This document shows, one piece after another, positions 25,309 to 33,363 of a stretch of DNA of 64,000 nt. Every line of letters starts with the position of its first letter. Position 1 is the first letter of the stretch. The stretch comes from Luminiphilus sp038106565 (lineage in GTDB: Bacteria > Pseudomonadota > Gammaproteobacteria > Pseudomonadales > Halieaceae): assembly GCA_038106565.1 (NCBI GenBank), contig JAYOEE010000006.1, positions 16,616 through 80,615 on the forward strand, given 5' to 3'. The notes under the pieces are model-generated. The model was not told the DNA's origin, did not search any database, and saw nothing but the letters and a program-made list of their open reading frames with translations. The position numbers and the translations under genes are program-made.

Positions 25309-26586
25309 TCATGCCAAACGTCGATAAAAAGCCCGAAGCAAGGCGGTCAGTTGCGGCAGATCAGCGGCACTCGCCAACTCCCGAATGGAATGCATGGCCA
25401 GCGTTGGCACCCCCAAATCCGTAGTCGGAATTCCAGTCTCGGTAGCCGTAATGGGACCGATCGTGCTGCCGCAAGCCAAGTCAGCGCGCATCACAAAAGA
25501 TTGAATATCGACCCCGGCGCGTTCTGCCAGCAACCTTAACCGCGCGGCACCATCGGCATTGGTAGCATAGCGCTGATTCCGGTTGACCTTGATGACGGGT
25601 CCCTGTCCTAACTTGGGACCGTGCTGCTCATCGTGGCGATCAGCGTAGTTAGGATGCACTGCATGCGCGTTATCGACAGACAGCATCCAGGACTGCAAGC
25701 GTAAGCGACTGTTTTGCTGGGCCTCACTGACCAACCCACTCAATGCGTCCATCAACATAGGACCCTGTGCCCCCACTGTAGACGCGCTACCCACCTCCTC
25801 ATGGTCGGTCGCCACCAACATCGACCATTGCGCGTCGTCAGCATCAATCAAAGCAGACAATCCCGCGTAACAGCTCAATAAATTGTCCAATCGAGCGGAA
25901 GCGATCAAAGCGTTATCGATACCCACCAACCCCGGCGCTTGCGTGTCGTATAAGGACAGTTCGTAATCCATCACTCTGGACCCTTGCCAACGCGGATCCC
26001 TCTCGGCGAGCTGCTTAACCAGCCATTTTTTCAAATCAAAAGCAGCAGGGTCGCCCAGCATCACAACCGGCACCACATCCTTTTGCGGATTCACGGTACG
26101 CTGGTTATTGGCTTCTCGGTCCAAATGGATCGCCAAGCTAGGCACAATCGCAACGGGGCGCATTGAATCAAACAAAACCGACTCTAGACACTCGTCTGCA
26201 GTCAATACGGTTACGCGACCGGCCATGGCTAAATCCCGATCGAACCATGGGTTCAGCAAGGCGCCCCCATACACGTCTACCCCAAGCTGCACACAGCCAT
26301 CGCGGCCTTTCACCGGGTTGGGCTTGATCGACAGATTGGGACTATCGGTGTGGGCACCCACCAAACGCAGGCCTTCCTTCGGAGATCCCTCTCCGGTGCG
26401 AAGCGCCACCAGAGAACTGCCCTGACGGGTCAGGAAATAGCCCTGCCCTGGCTCCATGTCCTGGCCATCGAACTGCGTCACCTCTCGAAAACCAGCCGCC
26501 GTGAGACGACTTTCCATAGCGCTGACTGCGTGGAAAGGGGTTACGGCTTCCTTGAGGAATGCCATCAATTCATCAACTTCTGCCAT
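25309..26586 (-). CDS. apeB: M18 family aminopeptidase
   Basis: Cytosolic dinuclear-zinc aminopeptidase of the M18 group, removing N-terminal residues from short peptides. The 425-residue product has VGAHTDSPNLSIKPNP and VATDHEEVGSASTVGAQGP, both metal or catalytic sites, and SVDNAHAVHPNYADRHDEQH, plus the C-terminal MHSIRELASAADL. Length and motifs are standard for bacterial ApeB. It lies between uppP and trpS on the same strand, probably in a loose housekeeping operon. Confidence 0.95.
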   Translation of the reverse strand: MAEVDELMAFLKEAVTPFHAVSAMESRLTAAGFREVTQFDGQDMEPGQGYFLTRQGSSLVALRTGEGSPKEGLRLVGAHTDSPNLSIKPNPVKGRDGCVQLGVDVYGGALLNPWFDRDLAMAGRVTVLTADECLESVLFDSMRPVAIVPSLAIHLDREANNQRTVNPQKDVVPVVMLGDPAAFDLKKWLVKQLAERDPRWQGSRVMDYELSLYDTQAPGLVGIDNALIASARLDNLLSCYAGLSALIDADDAQWSMLVATDHEEVGSASTVGAQGPMLMDALSGLVSEAQQNSRLRLQSWMLSVDNAHAVHPNYADRHDEQHGPKLGQGPVIKVNRNQRYATNADGAARLRLLAERAGVDIQSFVMRADLACGSTIGPITATETGIPTTDLGVPTLAMHSIRELASAADLPQLTALLRAFYRRLA

Positions 26587-26630
26587 GTGTGCGCGTTCCC
26601 GTCGCCGCCTTTCCGTTATATCTCTCTCAT

Positions 26631-27422
26631 TCAGGGTATTGCCCAGAGGAGCAATAATCCCCCCAGCAATAATCGGTAGATTACGAACGGCATCAAGCCC
26701 ATTTTCTCTACCATCTGCATAAACAATCCAATCGTGGCGTAAGCCACCATTCCTGACACGGCGAAAGCCACAACGAGTGGCAAGACAGCATGAAAAAACG
26801 AGCTGTCCCCGATCGATGTCAACATCACCAGGGTGGCGCCCAAAATCACGGGAATGCTAAGCAAAAAAGAAAACCGCGTTGCCGCTCGCGGATTGTAGCC
26901 TAGAAACAAGGCCGCAGTGATGGTGACTCCCGAGCGCGACGCACCCGGGATGAGGGCAAATATTTGCGCCAACCCAATCAGCAGCGCGTCGCGATAGGTG
27001 ACGGTCTCGTTGGAGCGGACCTGATGCCGCGATTGTATATCCGCCCAACCGAGCAACAGGCCAAAAAACAGCGTTGCGGCAGCGATTACCGAGAGGTCAC
27101 GTGCCTCCAAAGCAATGATGTTTTTTAAAAGCGCACCCGCACAGACCACAGGCAAAGTCGCGATGACCAGTGCAACTAATTCAGATCTTGCTTCGTTCGC
27201 CCGGGGCAATAGTTGCTGAAACAAGCGCCACAGCGTGCTCCGAAAATAGAACACCACCGCCAACAGCGTTCCGGCGTGTACACCTATATCGAACAGCAAG
27301 CCCTGATCGGTCCAACCCAGCAAATGGGTAGTCAGAATAAGATGTGCAGAGCTGGATACCGGCAGGAATTCCGTGACACCTTGAATCAACGACAGCAGCA
27401 AAACTTGCAGCCAATCAATCAT
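26631..27422 (-). CDS. uppP: Undecaprenyl-diphosphatase
   Basis: Integral membrane phosphatase that recycles the undecaprenyl carrier in peptidoglycan and polysaccharide synthesis. The 263-residue product, from the ATG at 27422, has the BacA/UppP signatures EFLPVSSSAHLIL (about 18-30) and PGASRSGVTI, with multiple transmembrane helices. The frame is open for 22 further upstream codons, but those lie in the tsaB coding region and lack family similarity. The start overlaps the tsaB end by eight bases, indicating coupled translation. Confidence 0.96.
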   Translation of the reverse strand: MIDWLQVLLLSLIQGVTEFLPVSSSAHLILTTHLLGWTDQGLLFDIGVHAGTLLAVVFYFRSTLWRLFQQLLPRANEARSELVALVIATLPVVCAGALLKNIIALEARDLSVIAAATLFFGLLLGWADIQSRHQVRSNETVTYRDALLIGLAQIFALIPGASRSGVTITAALFLGYNPRAATRFSFLLSIPVILGATLVMLTSIGDSSFFHAVLPLVVAFAVSGMVAYATIGLFMQMVEKMGLMPFVIYRLLLGGLLLLWAIP

Positions 27423-28116
27423 GACGTACCTGCTCGGACAGCTTTTTCCAGCCCACTTCCCGCTGCACATATTGTGGCGCCAGCGCATGGGCGGGTTTCA
27501 GCACAAGTGGTAAGGCCTCAGTGCCGAGCACCTTTACCATCACACGGGCGTCAGGCGTAATCTCGGGAAAAATGCGGCCGCAGCCTCTAAAACGCTCAGG
27601 AAATCGCTCAATGAAATGCGCTGCAGAACCCAAAATAACGACCTCATCGTCACCGTCATAGGCTGGCAGATCCTCAGGAGGGGTAATAAACGCATCACTG
27701 CGGGGCTCAAAACGTCCGTTAGCCCAAACACCCCAAATGCCGTAAAGCTGGCCTATCTGTGCATCGATGGTCGAAAGGACCCAATCACCATTTTGAAGCA
27801 GATGTTGATCCGCCGCGGCGTATACCTGCGCTGTCAGTGAACAGAATCCATGAACGGGCAGCTCTCTCGCCCACGCTAATCCTTGCGCGACACTGACCGC
27901 GACCCGCAAGCCCGTGAATGATCCCGGCCCCACGCCACAAGCAATCACATCGACCGCCTCCGCCAGAGCACGGCCTTGCAACAGCTCCGACAGCATCTGC
28001 AGAATATGCTTGTTGTGTGCACGCGCCAATTGCTCGTGGCGAGCAACGATCTCAACCCCCGAGAGAGCTAGCGTACAAGCTTGAGTGGCGGTATCCAACG
28101 CCAGAACGCGCGGCAT
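27415..28116 (-). CDS. tsaB: TsaB, tRNA t6A modification subunit
   Basis: Scaffold subunit of the TsaBDE complex that makes N6-threonylcarbamoyladenosine at position 37 of ANN-decoding tRNAs. The 233-residue product starts at 28116 (MPRVLALDTATQACTLAL) and holds the conserved GVGPGSFTGLRVAVSVAQGLA block. The longer frame to 28191 would overlap the divergent mobA start. It overlaps uppP by eight bases. The 57-base space to mobA must contain both promoters. Confidence 0.95.
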   Translation of the reverse strand: MPRVLALDTATQACTLALSGVEIVARHEQLARAHNKHILQMLSELLQGRALAEAVDVIACGVGPGSFTGLRVAVSVAQGLAWARELPVHGFCSLTAQVYAAADQHLLQNGDWVLSTIDAQIGQLYGIWGVWANGRFEPRSDAFITPPEDLPAYDGDDEVVILGSAAHFIERFPERFRGCGRIFPEITPDARVMVKVLGTEALPLVLKPAHALAPQYVQREVGWKKLSEQVRHD

Positions 28117-28173
28117 AAAACATGAGCTATAGTCGCAATCAACGACGCGATGATCCCACAGGGGGCCTGAAGT

Positions 28174-28749
28174 TTGAATGCAACCAGCCACTATAGCTTG
28201 GGTATTTTGGCCGGTGGCCGAGGCCTGAGATGGGGTGGACGAGACAAAGGTCTGATATGTCTGGAGGGCAGGCCATTACTGGCACGACTGGTTGAACCCC
28301 GCCCGAGCCTTGCGGGCGAGATCCTGATCTGCGCGCGGGAGCACCCCCGCTTTTATCAGCACTTCGGCGACAGAGTACTTTGCGAGACTGCCGCGGACCG
28401 GGGGCCGTGCGCGGGTATCGTCGCTTTGTTGCAGAGCGCAAGCTTCCCTTCATTACTCATTTTGCCAGTCGATTTAATCGGACCCGCGGAAGAAGTGATT
28501 GCAGTACTCGAGCAAGAATGGCGAGAAAACGATAAGGCCACTGTGCTCTGTGATGAAGAAGGAAGACACTCGCCCTGCATGCGCCTTGCGCGCAACGCAT
28601 TGGAGCCAAGCGCGGCCTACGTTGAAGGGGGTGGCAAACGCCTTACCGGTCTGCTCGAGGCAACCGAGGCACGCAGGATAACGATATCGTCACAGTGGCT
28701 GAGGGACGCCAACTGGCCCGAGACCATACGACCTCAAGTCGATGCCTGA
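28174..28749 (+). CDS. mobA: Molybdenum cofactor guanylyltransferase
   Basis: Links GMP to molybdopterin to form the MGD cofactor of DMSO-reductase-family enzymes. The 191-residue product has the nucleotide loop LAGGRGLRWGGRDKGL (about 12-27; usual form LAGGRSxRMGGxDKGL) and the ADRGPCAGIVALL and ILPVDLIGP segments, the latter replacing the common LPCDxP. The product would serve the molybdopterin oxidoreductase encoded at 43372-45501. Its 3' end overlaps the convergent DUF3429 gene by 16 bases. Confidence 0.92.
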   Translation: MNATSHYSLGILAGGRGLRWGGRDKGLICLEGRPLLARLVEPRPSLAGEILICAREHPRFYQHFGDRVLCETAADRGPCAGIVALLQSASFPSLLILPVDLIGPAEEVIAVLEQEWRENDKATVLCDEEGRHSPCMRLARNALEPSAAYVEGGGKRLTGLLEATEARRITISSQWLRDANWPETIRPQVDA

Positions 28750-29171
28750 ACAGACTGCGCAACGAAAAAGAGTATGTGTGCTATTACCACGCCAGCGGTT
28801 AAGGTGATCCGCAATCTCAGGTACCAATGCGGCAGGGATTCGCTCCTGCTTTCATACCAGGCGAGCGCGACATAGGCGATCATCAGTGCCAAAGCCGCCA
28901 ACCAAGCCTGAGCAGTCAGGACCGCGGCCACCGCAAACAACACCACGCCATTACTGATGATCAGCCGTGCGGTGCCGGGCTCATCGAGGCGTTGCACCCG
29001 CCCCCATAAAGTGCCGCCTAGAAAACACAGGATGCCGAGTGAGTAGATCACAAAGCCCTGTACTGACAGCGCAGCAGGCCAATCCCGAAGCCACCAGCTA
29101 CCCGCCAAAAAGCCGTAGAACGGCAGCAGGCCAGCGTAACCTAGCGTCACCATCAGCCTTCGATTTGGCAA
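28734..29171 (-). CDS. DUF3429 membrane protein
   Basis: Integral membrane protein of unknown function, 145 residues, with about five transmembrane segments (for example TLGYAGLLPFYGFLAGSWW, YSLGILCFLGGTLWG and TLTAGVVIAHILFFVAQSV). The most likely start is a TTG at 29171, because a perfect AGGAGG lies five bases upstream; an ATG six codons in is the alternative. The T-tract of a strong intrinsic terminator ends exactly at that AGGAGG, so readthrough of the terminator may control this gene. The 3' end overlaps mobA on the opposite strand. Confidence 0.88.
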   Translation of the reverse strand: MPNRRLMVTLGYAGLLPFYGFLAGSWWLRDWPAALSVQGFVIYSLGILCFLGGTLWGRVQRLDEPGTARLIISNGVVLFAVAAVLTAQAWLAALALMIAYVALAWYESRSESLPHWYLRLRITLTAGVVIAHILFFVAQSVQAST

Positions 29172-29182
29172 AGCGGCCTCCT

Positions 29183-29209
29183 AAAAAAAACCCCGGCCGA
29201 AGGCCGGGG
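29183..29209 (-). terminator. Intrinsic terminator abutting the DUF3429 ribosome-binding site
   Basis: On the minus strand: perfect 8-base stem CCCCGGCC/GGCCGGGG with a 3-base loop, followed by eight T. The AGGAGG of the DUF3429 gene begins with the next base. The polarity is clearly leftward, so it ends transcripts coming from the rmf side before they enter DUF3429. Confidence 0.93.
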
Positions 29210-29325
29210 TAATAATTCGCCACCTGGGGGAAGATGGCTTAACCGGAGAGTCGATCATCCGGTTGCAGGTGTTACGCCCTGATTCTGGGGCTGGATCACC
29301 CTCTAGCAAAAAATTAGAGGGGATA
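29210..29325 (-). ncRNA. Candidate structured leader RNA or small RNA
   Basis: Upstream of the terminator, in the same transcript, lie three further helices: AACCGG/CCGGTT (29241-29246 with 29259-29264) enclosed by CACCTG/CAGGTG (29221-29226 with 29266-29271), then GCCC/GGGC (29276-29279 with 29288-29291), then CCCTCTA/TAGAGGG (29299-29305 with 29315-29321). A chain of hairpins ending in a terminator directly at a ribosome-binding site is the layout of an attenuator or riboswitch leader. It could also be a separate small RNA. It matches no RNA class I can name. The pairings are seen; the function is inference. Confidence 0.45.
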
Positions 29326-29731
29326 TTTGGCCCGTTGCCACCCGTGAGACCCTGTTAACACGTGCTTATGCCATAGACGCCTGAGATAGCGCGCTCTGAT
29401 AAGAATTAATTTTTCGACAGTCGGCGTCGCAAGCGTTAATTTATCAGCTGGAGCCATTTCCCGGGCTGACAGCAAAACAGATAACGCTCTGTGGCAAGAG
29501 GCGGCGATCACCCGCCCACGAGTCCACCAGACGGGCCAATGCGCTCGTCTCCTGTTGGTCTAGCGCGTCACCACTTGGCGCGTAGGTAGCAAAAATTTTG
29601 CTCCCTGTTTTCCCAAGTGCCGACGGCCAGTTGCTGGCCGGCAGCTGCATGACCCGGAGAAGCGACTTGCTGAGTTCCTCCGGCCCCCGCACTTCCTCGC
29701 GAGAGTAAGTGGGCAACCAAAGGGATACAGT
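29326..29731. other. Region without a convincing gene between leader RNA and rmf
   Basis: Holds the presumed promoters of rmf (rightward) and of the leader RNA (leftward). A leftward frame from 29866 to 29444 is open for 140 codons (contains MQLPASNWPSALGKTGSKIF), but its first part is antisense to rmf, it resembles no family I know, and it has no clear ribosome-binding site. A shorter version starting near 29653 is possible. I do not call it a gene. Confidence 0.4.
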
Positions 29732-29935
29732 ATGAAAAGATTCAAGCGCAACCGCACTCAAAGGGCTTTTGAAAAAGGCTATCAGCTTGGGCTGGCTGGC
29801 CGATCTAAAGAAAATTGCCCGTTTTTGACAGGCCTCGCCCGCGTAAAATGGCTCGAAGGGTGGCAAGAGGGAAGAAACGATTGGCGGGAAGGGCTTACAG
29901 ACGCTCTGACATGCTATAAATTGTCCGGTTTCTGA
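29732..29935 (+). CDS. rmf: Ribosome modulation factor
   Basis: Small basic protein that dimerises 70S ribosomes into inactive 100S particles in stationary phase. The 67-residue product begins MKRFKRNRTQRAFEKGYQLG and has the conserved AGRSKENCPF and WLEGWQEGRNDW segments. E. coli Rmf is 55 residues; here about 12 extra residues (LTDALTCYKLSGF) follow the usual end. It is monocistronic, with 109 bases before the next gene. Known homologues are induced by ppGpp at slow growth; no such element is visible here by eye. Confidence 0.94.
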   Translation: MKRFKRNRTQRAFEKGYQLGLAGRSKENCPFLTGLARVKWLEGWQEGRNDWREGLTDALTCYKLSGF

Positions 29936-30044
29936 CTGATCGGCTCATACACGGAGCCCCCATGGGCGATTCCGTGAACCAACAGGCCTTGTAATGGTCG
30001 GAATAGACGCCATTTCTGATTAAGCGGTAAAAAAGGCCTGAAGT

Positions 30045-31001
30045 GTGAATTACGAACTCCTGAAGAACCTGGAAGACTGGCTGGGGCAACAAATTGTTGG
30101 CCAGCAAGACTTGATCCACAAACTGATGCTCGCCTTACTGGCGGATGGTCACTTGCTGGTGGAGGGGGCCCCCGGCCTTGCCAAAACCCGGGCCATCAAA
30201 GAAATGGCCGAGGGTATTGAGGGCAGCTTTCATCGCATCCAGTTCACGCCAGACCTACTGCCCGGCGACATCACCGGCACCGACATTTTCCGGCCTCAAA
30301 CCGGCGCTTTCGAATTTCAGCAGGGACCGATTTTCAACAATCTCGTACTGGCTGATGAAATAAACCGCGCGCCCGCTAAAGTGCAGTCAGCGCTGCTCGA
30401 AGCCATGGCTGAAAGGCAGGTGAGCATTGGCAGCCAAACCTATGAATTACCAAGACTATTTTTGGTCATGGCCACGCAAAACCCGATTGAGCAAGAAGGC
30501 ACATATCCCCTGCCCGAAGCTCAGCTCGACCGCTTCCTGATGCATGTGAAAGTGTCCTACCCAGACGCCGAGGCCGAACGGGCGATTCTGAGATTGGCCA
30601 GAAATGAGGCGAGCGGTGAGCGAGTGCGCCCCGCCAGCACCCTCTCTCAGAACGATATTTTTGCTGCCCGGCAAGCCGTGTTGGGTATTCATATGGCGCC
30701 GGCCGTCGAGGAATACATTGTTCAGTTGGTGTTGGGTACCCGGGATCCCGAGCGCTTTGACAGCGAAGTGGCTGGCTGGCTGGAATTTGGGGCCAGTCCT
30801 CGCGCCACGATTGCGCTTGACCGCTGCGCTCGCGCCAATGCGTGGATTGCGGGTCGGGACTACGTCAATCCTGATGATGTGCAGTCCGTAGCACTCGATT
30901 GTCTTAGGCACCGACTGATCGTCTCCTTCGAGGCAGAGGCAGCTGGCGTTACCAGTGATCACGTTATCGAAAGACTCATCGAGCGCGTACCCGTTGCCTG
31001 A
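30045..31001 (+). CDS. MoxR-family AAA+ ATPase
   Basis: Chaperone-like ATPase that acts with von Willebrand A (VWA) proteins, in this case the Bat proteins encoded downstream. The 318-residue product has Walker A EGAPGLAKTR (about 40-49), a Walker B region LVLADEINRAPAKVQSALLE, the MoxR motif QNPIEQEGTYPLPEAQLDRF, and an arginine-finger/sensor region. It starts with GTG at 30045. It is the first gene of a six-gene operon (MoxR, DUF58, DUF4381, BatA, BatB/C, BatD), typical of stress-related Bat loci. Confidence 0.95.
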   Translation: MNYELLKNLEDWLGQQIVGQQDLIHKLMLALLADGHLLVEGAPGLAKTRAIKEMAEGIEGSFHRIQFTPDLLPGDITGTDIFRPQTGAFEFQQGPIFNNLVLADEINRAPAKVQSALLEAMAERQVSIGSQTYELPRLFLVMATQNPIEQEGTYPLPEAQLDRFLMHVKVSYPDAEAERAILRLARNEASGERVRPASTLSQNDIFAARQAVLGIHMAPAVEEYIVQLVLGTRDPERFDSEVAGWLEFGASPRATIALDRCARANAWIAGRDYVNPDDVQSVALDCLRHRLIVSFEAEAAGVTSDHVIERLIERVPVA

Positions 31002-31932
31002 TGCACTGAAAACCAGCGCGGTAACCGGCCCGCTCGGCGCCACCGTTCGCGCCGAGGCACTCATTGCCAGCCGATTTGCTGCCCGATTTGTGGATGTCAC
31101 CGGGCAGACGCGCGCGCTGGCAAATCTTGCCGGCATGAGAAGAGCGCGCCAGCGAGGGCGCGGGGTCGAATTTGATGAGGTTCGTGCCTATGCGGCGGGC
31201 GACGATGTTCGCGCAATCGATTGGCGCGTAACCGCCCGCTCGGGTACACCTCACACCAAATTATTCCATGAAGATCGCGAGCAACCCATTCTTGTCGCCG
31301 TTGACCAGCGCACGCCCATGAAATTCGGCTCCCGGCGATGCTTTAAGTCGGTACTGGCGGCGCATATCGGCTCGTTGGCCTTGTGGTCAGGGCTACAGGG
31401 TGGCGAAAGAGTGGGCGGCGCGGTATTAGGTGACCACAGGGTTTCGGATACGAGACCGAAGAGAAGCCAGCACGCCGTGCTCAGCGTGATCAAGGATCTG
31501 GTTGAGGAAGGCCATCCGGAACCCTCCCATGAGACCCCACAGCGTCTCTCTGAATTACTCCTCCAACTCGAGATGATATCCCGACCCGGAACGCGACTTT
31601 TTATTGTCAGCGACTTTCACGACCTCTTCGACAATGACGGAGTCGCGCCGCTCAGAAGGCTGGCGCGTAAAACGCAGATCGTAGCAATCAGGGTAACGGA
31701 TCCTCTCGAGGCAACACTGCCTCAGGCCGGCTTTTATGCCGTCACCGATGGGCAATCACACTCTCAGCTTGATACGAGTCTCGCCACAACCCGTGAGGCC
31801 TATGCGAGGGACTATCAGGTCCAGCACGACCTGACTGCGCAACGGCTGAGAGAGCTGCGCATACCATTGCTTCAGATTCACACCGACGAAGACCCCCTAA
31901 AACGGCTGCTGACGGTATTCCCCCAACGATGA
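30955..31932 (+). CDS. DUF58 domain protein
   Basis: Member of the DUF58 family that always accompanies MoxR ATPases and VWA proteins; it probably links them to a substrate. The family block GRGVEFDEVRAYAAGDDVRA followed by IDWRVTARSGTPHTKLF is present. A VWA-like C-terminal region (LFIVSDFHDLFDNDG) follows. The longest frame (325 residues) starts with GTG and overlaps moxR by 47 bases; a TTG at 30994 would cut the overlap to 8 and may be the true start. The next gene overlaps by four bases. Confidence 0.92.
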   Translation: MITLSKDSSSAYPLPDALKTSAVTGPLGATVRAEALIASRFAARFVDVTGQTRALANLAGMRRARQRGRGVEFDEVRAYAAGDDVRAIDWRVTARSGTPHTKLFHEDREQPILVAVDQRTPMKFGSRRCFKSVLAAHIGSLALWSGLQGGERVGGAVLGDHRVSDTRPKRSQHAVLSVIKDLVEEGHPEPSHETPQRLSELLLQLEMISRPGTRLFIVSDFHDLFDNDGVAPLRRLARKTQIVAIRVTDPLEATLPQAGFYAVTDGQSHSQLDTSLATTREAYARDYQVQHDLTAQRLRELRIPLLQIHTDEDPLKRLLTVFPQR

Positions 31933-32384
31933 ATCCGGAGATGATGCTCGCACAGCTCGCTCCACTGCGGGAGCCTCCCGCGGTGAACTGGTGGCCATTG
32001 GCTGCGGGTTGGTGGATCCTGATCGTGCTAGGACTTATCGCACTGGGCTTCCTTGCACACTGGTATCGCCGCAGACGGCGTCATCGACATTACCGACGGA
32101 TAGCACTTGCCGAATTAGATCGTCTTCGCCAGCAAGGCGCTGCGACAGATGAACTGAATCGGCTGCTCAAGGCGGCGGCCCTGCGCGCTTATTCAGAGAA
32201 AAAAATTGCACCGCTCCACGGTCAGCATTGGCTCTACTTCCTTTGCGACACCTGTGAGGCCGTGACTGTCGAGAAGCTCAGTGAGCTGGAAGACTGTTAC
32301 CGCGCCCATCCCGCCTCGGCGAGCGCTAACCTGTTTGATGCGGCCGAGAAATGGATTCGGCATCACGAGGCCACCCGTGCTTGA
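31929..32384 (+). CDS. DUF4381 membrane protein
   Basis: Small single-pass membrane protein of 151 residues found in Bat operons. It has an N-terminal segment, LREPPAVNWWPLAAGWWI, running into a transmembrane helix (about 20-43), then a strongly basic patch (WYRRRRRHRHYRR) and a cytoplasmic helical region with the family-like LNRLLKAAALRAYSEKKIAP. ATGA overlap with DUF58 and an 8-base overlap with batA show tight translational coupling. Function unknown, presumed part of the Bat membrane complex. Confidence 0.9.
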   Translation: MNPEMMLAQLAPLREPPAVNWWPLAAGWWILIVLGLIALGFLAHWYRRRRRHRHYRRIALAELDRLRQQGAATDELNRLLKAAALRAYSEKKIAPLHGQHWLYFLCDTCEAVTVEKLSELEDCYRAHPASASANLFDAAEKWIRHHEATRA

Positions 32385-33363
32385 GTGGATATGGCCTTGG
32401 GTCTTTCTGGCGAGTCCTCTCCCCCTGCTGATTCACTATTTCAGCCGAGGCGATTCTCTGCAGCCCAGCGCAGTGAGAGCACCCTTCGCCGCACGATGGC
32501 GTGGTCTGGCGGCTGGCGGACAAAGTGGCGCGACAGGCCGGGGATACTGGTGGTTGCTGTGGCTGGCTTGGATGATGCTGCTCACCGCGACCGCTCGGCC
32601 GCAGTGGATTGGCGAGCCAATCGAACTCCCCAATACGGGGCGCGACCTCATGTTAGGTCTTGATCTGTCGGGCAGTATGCAAATTGAAGACATGCAAATT
32701 GGCAGCCGCCTGGTGCCACGCATTACCGCAGTCAAGGCTATCGCAGCCGATTTTACCCAGAGAAGACAAGGCGATCGGGTGGGGCTCATTTTGTTTGGCA
32801 CGCGCGCCTATCTGCAGGCACCGCTCACCTTCGACCTCGATACCGTGACGCGTTTTATCGAAGAGGCCCAACTGGGCTTCGCGGGGGAGGATACAGCGAT
32901 CGGAGATGCACTTGGCCTCGCCATTAAGCGTCTCAGGGAGAGGCCAGCCGCCTCCCGCATTTTCATTCTGCTAACCGACGGGCAGGACACCGCGAGTACC
33001 GTCGATCCGATGGAGGCCGCCGCACTGGCATCACAGCTTGACGTGAAGATCTATACGATCGGCATCAGCCGAAATCTGGGCCGCTCCAGCCGGGGCAGGG
33101 TCGAGGTGGACGAAGCCATGCTCAACGCAGTCGCCGAGGCCACTGGAGGGCGTTATTTCAGAGCAACATCTCCCGCGGAACTGGAAGCCGTTTACGCGCT
33201 GCTGGACGAGCTGGAGCCCGTGGAGCAGGCGGCCAGTACCTTTCGACCCAGACGGGCCTTGAGCTGGATTCCACTGTTAGTCGCCCTGGGCCTCACCGCC
33301 CTGCTAGCACTGCTGCGCAGTGGATGGTTCAGCCAGATATTTGCGAGGCCCAGCTATGGATGA
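32377..33363 (+). CDS. batA: BatA, VWA-domain membrane protein
   Basis: Membrane-anchored VWA protein implicated in aerotolerance or stress resistance. The start is the GTG at 32377 (read MLEWIWPWVFLASPLPLLIH), overlapping DUF4381 by eight bases; the frame continues upstream, but that part is antagonistic to the DUF4381 reading frame and lacks similarity. The 328-residue product has two N-terminal transmembrane segments (about 5-22 and 57-73), a VWA domain with metal site DLSGS (96-100) and a C-terminal transmembrane helix near 300-315. MoxR is its probable remodeller. Confidence 0.93.
   Translation: MLEWIWPWVFLASPLPLLIHYFSRGDSLQPSAVRAPFAARWRGLAAGGQSGATGRGYWWLLWLAWMMLLTATARPQWIGEPIELPNTGRDLMLGLDLSGSMQIEDMQIGSRLVPRITAVKAIAADFTQRRQGDRVGLILFGTRAYLQAPLTFDLDTVTRFIEEAQLGFAGEDTAIGDALGLAIKRLRERPAASRIFILLTDGQDTASTVDPMEAAALASQLDVKIYTIGISRNLGRSSRGRVEVDEAMLNAVAEATGGRYFRATSPAELEAVYALLDELEPVEQAASTFRPRRALSWIPLLVALGLTALLALLRSGWFSQIFARPSYG

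Noticed and set aside
29210..29445. tmRNA, RNase P RNA, SRP RNA or a known riboswitch
   Set aside because: None of the conserved cores of these RNAs could be found in the region on either strand.
29444..29866. Leftward 140-codon ORF upstream of rmf
   Set aside because: Its first part is antisense to the well-supported rmf gene, no family is recognised and no ribosome-binding site is seen; kept only as a remark.
30456..31136. Leftward 226-codon ORF
   Set aside because: Antisense to the MoxR and DUF58 genes, whose conserved motifs settle the coding strand.
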